This document shows positions 1-5,381 of a stretch of DNA of 6,195 nt, one piece after another. The position numbers and the translations under genes are program-made. The DNA is from an uncultured Novosphingobium sp. (GTDB lineage: Bacteria; Pseudomonadota; Alphaproteobacteria; Sphingomonadales; Sphingomonadaceae): the NCBI GenBank assembly GCA_937897535.1, contig CALCQB010000192.1, positions 1 through 6,195 on the forward strand. The letters run 5' to 3'. Below the pieces are notes generated by a model. It worked only from the letters and a program-made list of their open reading frames with translations. It was not told where the DNA came from and did no database searches. The stretch's first letter is position 1, and each line of letters starts with the position of its first letter.

Positions 1-2
1 TC

Positions 3-152
3 GGGGAAGACTACTGGATCGCCGATCCGGACTATTACCGCCTGCCAGAGGCCTACGGCCCTTACCGCTGGGTCCGCTATTACGACGATGCGGTGCTGGT
101 GAACATCTACTCCGGCGAAGTGGAAGACGTGATCTACGACTTCTTCTGGTAA
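3..152 (+). CDS. RcnB-family periplasmic protein, C-terminal fragment
   Basis: This is the last 49 codons of a gene that begins left of the window and ends at the TAA at 150-152. The fragment is rich in Tyr, Trp and Asp. It contains YYRLPEAYGPYRWVRYYDDA, followed by a short hydrophobic stretch (VLVNIYSG) and the end VIYDFFW. This 'YRLP...Y.WVR..DDALLV...G.V.DV.YDFF' tail is characteristic of the RcnB family. The family's founding member is a small periplasmic protein affecting nickel/cobalt homeostasis in E. coli; many alphaproteobacterial paralogues have no tested role. The signal peptide and any His/Arg-rich middle region would lie outside the window, so export cannot be checked. A metal-related function is family inference only. 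A hairpin begins 18 bases after the stop. Confidence 0.8.
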   Translation, partial: GEDYWIADPDYYRLPEAYGPYRWVRYYDDAVLVNIYSGEVEDVIYDFFW

Positions 153-170
153 GCCAGACGAAACACAAGG

Positions 171-203
171 AACGGGCCCCGGCAGCGATGCACGGGGCCC
201 GTT
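171..203. terminator. Bidirectional hairpin terminator between convergent genes
   Basis: A perfect 10-bp inverted repeat (AACGGGCCCC at 171-180 and GGGGCCCGTT at 194-203) encloses a 13-base loop. It lies 18 bases past the RcnB-family stop and 25 bases past the cytochrome b561 stop on the other strand. On the plus strand the stem is followed only by a short T run (GTTTCGG). On the minus strand it is followed by a more T-rich stretch (TTCCTTGTGTTT). Its position between two converging stops, with a very GC-rich stem, makes a shared intrinsic terminator the best reading. Confidence 0.75.
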
Positions 204-228
204 TCGGATTGGTCCAGACGTTGCCTGA

Positions 229-786
229 CTATTTCAGGAAAGGCACCATCCGCCGCATCGTCCCGTCCTTGTCGACGAAGTGATGCTTGAGCGCCGCGCC
301 GACGTGGATGGCAAACAGCACCAGCATCAGAGTCGCGGTAATCTCGTGCAATTCGTGGAACATGCCGATGGTCGGCTTGTCCGAACCGACCGGCAGCGCG
401 GGAACATTGAACAGCCCGAAGATCGAAACCGGCTTGCCCTGGCCGAACGCCGAATGCAGGCCCCAGCCGGCCAGCGGAATTGCCAGCATCAGCCCGTAAA
501 GCAGGACGTGCGTGACCTTGGCCAGCGCCGCTTCCCACGCTTTCAGCGTCTCGACCAGCGGCGGCGCCGGATGCGCCAGCTTCCAGACGATCCGCAGCAC
601 GGTCAGCACCAGCACGGTGATCCCGATCGCCTTGTGGTTGGCCATCACCAGCGCGGCGTCGGGCTTGGGCATGTCCTCGGCCACCCAGGCGGCGGCGAAG
701 TTGAGCGCGATCAGCAAGGCGATGATCCAGTGGAGGGCGATGGCGCCGCGCGAATAGCGCGCGAGCGGGAGTGTAGCTGTATCCAT
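229..786 (-). CDS. Cytochrome b561-type membrane protein (CybB-like)
   Basis: A 185-residue, four-helix inner-membrane di-heme b-type cytochrome. Family members move electrons between the quinone pool and periplasmic or membrane acceptors. The N-terminus has the family signature RYSRGAIALHW, with a candidate heme ligand at His19, and NHKAIG has one at His51. HELHE (His144/His147) and AIHVGAALKHHF (His161) supply the others. Hydrophobic segments fall at about 17-36, 53-69, 93-110 and 148-166, matching the usual four helices. The length is typical. I chose the ATG at 786 because homologues start a few residues before the RYS..A..LHW motif. An in-frame TTG at 804 would add six residues (MGQFWA). 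Neither start has a strong Shine-Dalgarno sequence. The gene diverges from the oxygenase gene across about 116 bases in which I could not identify a convincing promoter. The physiological electron donor and acceptor cannot be read from the sequence. Confidence 0.9.
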   Translation of the reverse strand: MDTATLPLARYSRGAIALHWIIALLIALNFAAAWVAEDMPKPDAALVMANHKAIGITVLVLTVLRIVWKLAHPAPPLVETLKAWEAALAKVTHVLLYGLMLAIPLAGWGLHSAFGQGKPVSIFGLFNVPALPVGSDKPTIGMFHELHEITATLMLVLFAIHVGAALKHHFVDKDGTMRRMVPFLK

Positions 787-902
787 CGCCCAAAACTGGC
801 CCAATCACCCGGCGAGGGCAAGCGCCAAGATGCCCGAATGGATCGACCAACAACATCGCATTGGCCATTTGCCTCATCCCGGCAATCGGATAGGCACGGG
901 CC

Positions 903-1577
903 ATGAGTGTGTTCAGCGATGCCCCCGCGCCCGACAAGGCCGCCTTGCTCAAGGTTGGCGCCCATGTCCGCCGCCGGCTCGATGCAGATACCCGCGCTGT
1001 GCGGCTCGATACCGACCGCGCGGAGATCTGGGCGGTGGGCGAGGTGTTTGACGAAGCCGAATGCCGCCAGCTGATCGCGATGATCGATCGCACCGCAGTC
1101 CCGTCGGAAGTGCTCTCGCACGGCGAGATCGAACAATGGCGAACCAGCAGTTCGGGCAATGTCGATCCCTATGATCCGTTCATCCAAAGAATCGAGGAAA
1201 AGATCGACGCACTGCTCGGCCTGCCGCACGAATGGGGTGAGACGATGCAGGGCCAGCGCTATGAAGCGGGCCAGCAGTTCAAGTACCACCTCGACCTGTT
1301 CTGGACCAGGGCTGACTATTGGAAAGCCGAGGCCAAGCGCGGCGGCCAGCGGACGATCACCGCGATGGCTTACCTCAACGACGTTGAGGAAGGCGGAGCG
1401 ACCGAATTCACCCAGATCGGGCTGGCGACGGTGCCGCGCCGCGGGGCGCTGCTGATCTGGAACAACAACCTGCCCAATGGCATGCCGAACGAAGATACGA
1501 TGCACGCTGGCGCCCCGGTGGTGAAGGGCGTCAAATACGTCCTCACCAAGTGGTACCGCTCGCGCAAGTGGGGATAA
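903..1577 (+). CDS. 2OG-Fe(II) oxygenase, prolyl 4-hydroxylase alpha-subunit-like
   Basis: A 224-residue protein with the C-terminal double-stranded beta-helix of the prolyl 4-hydroxylase branch of 2-oxoglutarate/Fe(II) dioxygenases. These enzymes hydroxylate a substrate while converting 2-oxoglutarate and O2 to succinate and CO2. The iron triad is visible: His129 and Asp131 in QRYEAGQQFKYHLDLF, and His201 in DTMHAGAPV. Lys211, ten residues after the distal His (VVKGVKYVLTKW), is placed to bind the 2-oxoglutarate carboxylate. TITAMAYLNDVEEGGATEF (residues 151-169) is the usual central strand pair. All catalytic residues are intact and the length is normal for bacterial members. There is no signal peptide, so it is probably cytoplasmic. 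The substrate (prolyl peptide or something else) cannot be inferred. The ATG at 903 has only a weak upstream AGG (892-894). It is the first gene of a three-gene unit; its stop lies 2 bases before the next ATG. Confidence 0.9.
   Translation: MSVFSDAPAPDKAALLKVGAHVRRRLDADTRAVRLDTDRAEIWAVGEVFDEAECRQLIAMIDRTAVPSEVLSHGEIEQWRTSSSGNVDPYDPFIQRIEEKIDALLGLPHEWGETMQGQRYEAGQQFKYHLDLFWTRADYWKAEAKRGGQRTITAMAYLNDVEEGGATEFTQIGLATVPRRGALLIWNNNLPNGMPNEDTMHAGAPVVKGVKYVLTKWYRSRKWG
1570..1574 (+). promoter_or_regulatory. Ribosome binding site inside the upstream gene, sets DUF885 start
   Basis: GGGGA lies 5 bases before the ATG at 1580, within the last Trp-Gly codons of the oxygenase gene. It supports the ATG at 1580 over the in-frame GTG at 1550, which lies inside the oxygenase reading frame. 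It also implies that translation of the two genes is coupled. Confidence 0.6.
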
Positions 1578-1579
1578 CA

Positions 1580-3400
1580 ATGCAGTACACACTGACCCGG
1601 CGGCGCTTTGCCGCCGGGCTCGCCTGGAGCGCGGGTCTGGCCGTGCTGCCAGCCGGGGTCGCCCGCGCCGCGACCGGTGAAGCGTCGGGGGAAGACGCCA
1701 GGCTGATGGCGCTGTTCCGCGAGACCGCGCGGCGCGAGGACGCGATCGACCCGCTGGGGCTGGTCTATCGTGGCGGCAAACCCAACCTGACCGCGTTCCG
1801 CCAGACCTTCACCGATCTGGCCGTGCGTCAGCACCGCGGGGTAGTTCGCTGGGCGCTCGCCGGGATAGCCAAGTTCGACCGGAGCCGGCTCAGCCCCGAA
1901 CGGCAGATCTCGTACGACGTGTTCCTGCGCGACAAGCGCGAGACCGAATTCTGGCTCCGACCCGATATGGTGGCGCTGACCCTGGTGCGGCCACTGACCC
2001 ATTTCGGTGGGCTCCACGTCGAATTCCCCTCGCTGGTCGCAGCCGGCAGCGCGCTGCCCTATGCCAGCGAGGCGGACTATCGCCGGAACCTGGAACTGCT
2101 GCGGGCCTTCCCGCAAGTGCTCGACAATGCGATCGCCCGGTTCCGCGATGGGATCGACAGCGGGGTGGTCGAAACCAAGCTGACCACCCGCAACATGGTC
2201 GCCCAGATCGATGCGATCCTGGCCCAGTCGCTGGACGAATCGCCGTTCACGTCTGCCACCCGCGATTTTCCGGCGGCGGTTCCGGCCGAACGCCGGGGCG
2301 CGCTCCGCCAGCTCTATGCAGCGGTAACCGAGAATGAGGTCTATCCGGCCTATCGCCGCCTGCGCGCCTTCCTGAACGACGAATACCTGACAGCCGCGCG
2401 CGACGCGGTGGGCATTTCGGCGATGAAGGGCGGCGCGGCGCTCTATCCCAAACTGATCGAAAGCCAGACCACGCTGCGGCTCGATCCCGAAGCGGTGCAC
2501 GCGCTGGGACTGGGCGAAGTCGCACGGATCCAGCGCGAGATGGACGGGGTGCGGCAGCAGCTCGGCTTCAAGGGACCGCTGCGCGACTTTTTCGACGAGA
2601 TCCGCAGCAACCCGCGTTATCACCCCAGGACGAAGGCTGAATTTGCCAAGGCCTTTGCCGACACGGCCAAGGCGGTCGATGCCCAGGTGCCGCGCTTCTT
2701 CAACAAGGTGCCCAAGGCCCGCCTGCTGATCGAGCCCTATCCGGCTTACCGCGAGAAGTACGAGGCCGGCGGCTCGTACAACCAGGGCGCACCCGACGGA
2801 TCGCGGCCAGGGACCTTTTTCTACAACACCTATGACCTGCCCAGCCGGTACCTGACCGGGGTCACCACGCTGTACATGCACGAAGGCGCGCCGGGGCATC
2901 ACTTCCAGATCAGCCTGGCCCAGGAAGACGAGAGCCTGCCCGATTTCCAGCGGTTCGGTGGCAACAATGCCTATGTCGAAGGCTGGGCGCTCTATGCCGA
3001 AACGCTTGGCTACGACATGGGGTTCTATCAGGACCCGTTGCAGCATTGGGGCACGCTCGACGACGAGATGCTGCGGGCGATGCGGCTGGTGGTCGATACC
3101 GGGCTCCACGCCAAGGGCTGGACCCGCGAGGCTGCAATCGAATTCATGCTGGGCAATTCGGGCATGGGTCGCAGCGATGCGACCGCCGAGGTTGAGCGTT
3201 ATATCGTCTGGCCGGGGCAAGCGTTGGGCTACAAAATCGGCGCTTTGACGATCCAGCGACTGCGCGATCAAGCGCGGGCCGCGCTCGGCCGACGCTTCGA
3301 TATCCGCGCTTTCCACGATCAGGTGCTGGGCAGCGGTGCCTTGCCTTTGCCGATCCTCGAAGCCAAGATCGGGCGCTGGATTGCTGCACTGAAGGGATAG
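1580..3400 (+). CDS. Tat-exported DUF885 family protein, putative metallohydrolase
   Basis: A 606-residue DUF885 (PF05960) protein. The N-terminus MQYTLTRRRFAAGLAW continues into a hydrophobic stretch and ends in ARA-A near residue 30. This is a twin-arginine signal peptide, so the protein is probably folded in the cytoplasm and then exported. The mature region is mostly helical. The family core is intact: YMHEGAPGHHFQ (His434, Glu435, His440, His441) resembles a modified zinc-peptidase site, AYVEGWALYAE (Glu467, Glu474) could supply a further metal ligand or a catalytic residue, and YIVWPGQALGYKIG (541-554) is the conserved C-terminal block. Full length of about 600 residues is usual. DUF885 proteins are generally regarded as putative metallopeptidases or hydrolases; no substrate is known to me for this one, and metal binding is inferred from motifs. 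It starts 2 bases after the oxygenase stop, and its stop is 4 bases before the amylase-family start, indicating co-transcription. Confidence 0.88.
   Translation: MQYTLTRRRFAAGLAWSAGLAVLPAGVARAATGEASGEDARLMALFRETARREDAIDPLGLVYRGGKPNLTAFRQTFTDLAVRQHRGVVRWALAGIAKFDRSRLSPERQISYDVFLRDKRETEFWLRPDMVALTLVRPLTHFGGLHVEFPSLVAAGSALPYASEADYRRNLELLRAFPQVLDNAIARFRDGIDSGVVETKLTTRNMVAQIDAILAQSLDESPFTSATRDFPAAVPAERRGALRQLYAAVTENEVYPAYRRLRAFLNDEYLTAARDAVGISAMKGGAALYPKLIESQTTLRLDPEAVHALGLGEVARIQREMDGVRQQLGFKGPLRDFFDEIRSNPRYHPRTKAEFAKAFADTAKAVDAQVPRFFNKVPKARLLIEPYPAYREKYEAGGSYNQGAPDGSRPGTFFYNTYDLPSRYLTGVTTLYMHEGAPGHHFQISLAQEDESLPDFQRFGGNNAYVEGWALYAETLGYDMGFYQDPLQHWGTLDDEMLRAMRLVVDTGLHAKGWTREAAIEFMLGNSGMGRSDATAEVERYIVWPGQALGYKIGALTIQRLRDQARAALGRRFDIRAFHDQVLGSGALPLPILEAKIGRWIAALKG
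3392..3397 (+). promoter_or_regulatory. Ribosome binding site for the GH13 gene
   Basis: AAGGGA at 3392-3397 lies 7 bases before the ATG at 3405 and overlaps the final codons of the DUF885 gene. It favours the ATG at 3405 over the internal ATG at 3429 and fits translational coupling between the two genes. Confidence 0.55.
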
Positions 3401-3404
3401 GATC

Positions 3405-4754
3405 ATGTCCGGACGCTGGCTGAATGCGATGACGCGCGCCCTCACCGCGGCGGCCCTGCTGCTCACCGCGATCCCGGCCGGCGCAGCGCCGGTTCCGCTT
3501 CCGATCACCGAAGGGCGGACCAAGGTGGTTCACCCCAAGTGGGCCGAGCAGGCGGCCATCTATGAGGTCAACATCCGCCAGTATACCCCCGAAGGCACCT
3601 TCCGGGCGTTCGAAAAGCATTTGCCGCGGCTGCGCATGCTGGGGGTCAAGGTGTTGTGGATCATGCCGATCAACCCGATCAGCAAGAAGGAACGCAAAGG
3701 CACGCTCGGCAGCTATTACGCGGTCAGCGATTACAAGGCGATCAACCCGGAATACGGCAACCTCGGCGATTTCCAGCACCTGGTAAAGGCCGCGCACAAC
3801 CAGGGTTTCAAGGTGATCGTCGATTGGGTCGCCAACCACACAGGCTGGGATCACGTCTGGACCCAGCAGCACCCCGACTGGTACAAGCGCAGAGCGACCG
3901 GCCAGCTCGAAGGCTACAACTACACCGATCTCAGCACCGGCAAGAAAGAGGTCTGGGCCGATGTGATCGGGCTCGACTACAGCAAGCCCGAAGTCCGCGC
4001 CGGAATGATCGATGCGATGGCATATTGGGTGAAAGTTGCCGACATCGACGGGTTTCGCTGCGATGTCGCCTGGACCCTGCCAGTCGAATTCTGGGATCAG
4101 GCCCGCGCCGAACTCGATGCGATCAAACCGATGTTCATGCTGGCCGAGGCCGATACCCCCGATCTGCAGATGAACGCCTTCGACATGACCTATGACTGGG
4201 CCTTGTTCCGGGTGCTGATCAAGGTTGCCAAGGGCGAGGCCGACGCCCGCGACCTCGCGGCCCATTACAGCAATCCCAAGCGCCGCTATCCGGCCGGCGC
4301 CTACCGGATGACCTTCACCAGCAATCACGACGAGAACTCGTGGTACGGGACCGAGCAGGAACTCTACGGAAATGCGGCCGAGGCGATGGCCGTTCTGGCA
4401 GCCACACTGCCGGGCATGCCGCTGGTCTACAACGGACAGGAAGGCGGGCTGAACAAACGCCTGAAGTTCTTCGACAAGGACCCGATCGAGTGGCAGCGCT
4501 CAAACCGTGCTGCGGTCTATGCCGGTCTGTTCGATCTGAAGCGGCGGCATCCGGCGCTTTCGAACGGCCATGAGCCAGGCAATCTCGAGATCATCGACAC
4601 CGGCAATCCCAAGGTTTTCGCGTTCCGCCGGATCAAGGGCAAGGACCGGGTGACCGTCGTGGTTAACCTGTCGGCCGCGCCGGTCAGCGTGACCGTCCCC
4701 GGCAAAAAGCCCAGCCATCTGGTCGGTTGGGGCTGGGAAATCTGGCAGTCCTGA
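3405..4754 (+). CDS. Exported GH13 alpha-amylase-family glycoside hydrolase
   Basis: A 449-residue alpha-amylase-family enzyme expected to hydrolyse or transfer alpha-glucosidic bonds in starch-, glycogen- or maltodextrin-like substrates. Residues 1-28 look like a Sec signal peptide (basic start, LTAAALLLTAIPAGAA, cleavage near AGA-AP). There is no lipobox Cys, so a soluble periplasmic or secreted enzyme is expected. The (beta/alpha)8 barrel begins at IYEVNIRQYTPEGTF (52-66). All four GH13 regions are intact: DWVANH (Asp140, Asn144, His145), GFRCD (Arg218 and nucleophile Asp220), MLAEAD (acid/base Glu248) and SNHDEN (His308 and transition-state stabiliser Asp309). LGSYYAVSDY (101-110) and LPGMPLVYNGQE (335-346) are further family marks. 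The B domain is short, and the C-terminal sheet (about 395-449) is compact with no carbohydrate-binding module. The exact specificity and subfamily cannot be told from sequence alone. It is last in the three-gene unit, 4 bases after the DUF885 stop. Confidence 0.92.
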   Translation: MSGRWLNAMTRALTAAALLLTAIPAGAAPVPLPITEGRTKVVHPKWAEQAAIYEVNIRQYTPEGTFRAFEKHLPRLRMLGVKVLWIMPINPISKKERKGTLGSYYAVSDYKAINPEYGNLGDFQHLVKAAHNQGFKVIVDWVANHTGWDHVWTQQHPDWYKRRATGQLEGYNYTDLSTGKKEVWADVIGLDYSKPEVRAGMIDAMAYWVKVADIDGFRCDVAWTLPVEFWDQARAELDAIKPMFMLAEADTPDLQMNAFDMTYDWALFRVLIKVAKGEADARDLAAHYSNPKRRYPAGAYRMTFTSNHDENSWYGTEQELYGNAAEAMAVLAATLPGMPLVYNGQEGGLNKRLKFFDKDPIEWQRSNRAAVYAGLFDLKRRHPALSNGHEPGNLEIIDTGNPKVFAFRRIKGKDRVTVVVNLSAAPVSVTVPGKKPSHLVGWGWEIWQS

Positions 4755-4805
4755 CGCCGTTCTCCCCGCGTAGATTTGCGTAGCACCGCCTTGCCGGTTT
4801 GCTGA

Positions 4806-4857
4806 CCATCGCCTGCCAAACTGCCCGCCGGGTCAGACAAGGCAAGCCAGGCGATGG
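4806..4857 (+). repeat. 10-bp inverted repeat covering the PilZ gene start codon
   Basis: CCATCGCCTG (4806-4815) is the exact reverse complement of CAGGCGATGG (4848-4857). The second arm contains the ATG at 4854-4856 and the bases just before it. In RNA the pairing would bury the start codon under a 32-base loop. A second, weaker pairing crosses this one (GCCTTG 4788-4793 with CAAGGC 4838-4843, and CTGACC 4802-4807 with GGTCAG 4831-4836), so the two folds could not coexist except as a pseudoknot. This is a sequence observation; a regulatory role is inference. Confidence 0.4.
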
Positions 4858-5216
4858 CGCACCACGGCAAACGATTGGCAAGCAGGCTCAGAACGCGGCT
4901 CCCCGCGCGTCTGGTCACGCTTGACGGCGAATACCGGGTGATCCTGCTCGACCTGTCCTGCACCGGAGCCAGCGTCCGCCGCGACGGTCTGGCATTCAAA
5001 GCCGGCAATGCGATCCTGCAATGGATGGGGCATGAGGCGTTCTGCCTCGCCCGCTGGAACGAAGCCGGGCAATGCGGGCTCGAATTCGATAAGCCGATTC
5101 CGCTCGAATGGGTCCTCGCCACCCGCGAACACGACGCGGCCGAGCGCCTGCCCGGCGATGACGAATTGGTCCGCCGTCGCGCCCGGGAATGGGTCGCCGG
5201 GATAGCCCGGATCTAG
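4854..5216 (+). CDS. Small stand-alone PilZ-domain protein
   Basis: A 120-residue protein made almost entirely of one PilZ domain, the common bacterial cyclic-di-GMP receptor fold. The two ligand-binding signatures are present. The arginine motif is RLRTRLPAR near residues 11-19, with R11-x3-R15 or R15-x3-R19 as the RxxxR. The second motif is DLSCTG (Asp33, Ser35, Gly38), matching [D/N]xSxxG. It is followed by the expected beta strands (ASVRRDGLAF, AILQWMG, CLARWNEAGQCGLEF). The acidic/basic tail (about 90-120) is probably helical. There is no signal peptide or membrane segment, so it is cytoplasmic. Such single-domain proteins usually act by binding a partner after sensing c-di-GMP; no partner is encoded here. 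The ATG at 4854 has only a loosely placed AAGG (4839-4842, 11 bases upstream). The gene follows the amylase gene by 99 bases, and whether it shares that transcript is unclear. Confidence 0.85.
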   Translation: MAHHGKRLASRLRTRLPARLVTLDGEYRVILLDLSCTGASVRRDGLAFKAGNAILQWMGHEAFCLARWNEAGQCGLEFDKPIPLEWVLATREHDAAERLPGDDELVRRRAREWVAGIARI

Positions 5217-5245
5217 AGCAAATTGCGCAAAATCTGACTCAAATT

Positions 5246-5344
5246 CCGTCTATGCTGAGCTTGTCGAAGCACTGTCCTTTCCTTCGTGCCTTACGCGCAA
5301 CTGCCTGAAGAAAAGCAGTCCTTCGACAGGCTCAGGACAGACGG
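5246..5344. repeat. Long imperfect extragenic palindrome, CTGAGC-TTGTCGAAG type
   Basis: The 29-base arm at 5246-5274 pairs with the inverted arm at 5316-5344 with four mismatches, around a 41-base centre. The core is CTGAGCTTGTCGAAG on the left and CTTCGACAGGCTCAG on the right, flanked by CCGTC and GACGG. From recalled genomes, this core is a frequent intergenic repeat in sphingomonads and some other proteobacteria. It lies between the converging PilZ and lysyl-tRNA synthetase stops, 29 and 37 bases from them, so as RNA it could act as a terminator or 3'-end stabiliser for both. No transposase is nearby. Confidence 0.7.
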
Positions 5345-5381
5345 TGTTGGGGGGATTGATTCACACTTACCAATCGCCGCG

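Noticed and set aside
787..902. Promoters in the divergent gap between cytochrome b561 and the oxygenase
   Set aside because: A promoter must exist for at least one direction, but no -35/-10 pair with good spacing or operator-like palindrome stood out, so none is annotated.
134..1159. 341-codon minus-strand frame spanning the cytochrome b561 and oxygenase starts
   Set aside because: It crosses the terminator hairpin and two real genes in the wrong frames. The Arg/Ala-rich translation has no domain.
1550..1579. GTG at 1550 as an upstream start for the DUF885 gene
   Set aside because: It would place MVPLAQVGIT before the Tat motif and overlap the oxygenase by 28 bases. The ATG at 1580 has a well-spaced GGGGA and puts the twin arginines at a normal distance from the start.
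1370..3523. 717-codon open frame on the minus strand opposite the DUF885 gene
   Set aside because: It is antisense to a gene with clear family motifs. The translation is low-complexity in character and has no recognisable domain. Long antisense frames are expected in GC-rich DNA.
3144..4328. 394-codon open frame on the minus strand opposite the GH13 gene
   Set aside because: It overlaps the catalytic regions of a well-supported GH13 enzyme and resembles no family. It is a shadow of codon bias.
5223..5230. TTGCGCAA 8-bp palindrome just after the PilZ stop
   Set aside because: It is too short to distinguish from chance, and the flanks do not extend the symmetry.
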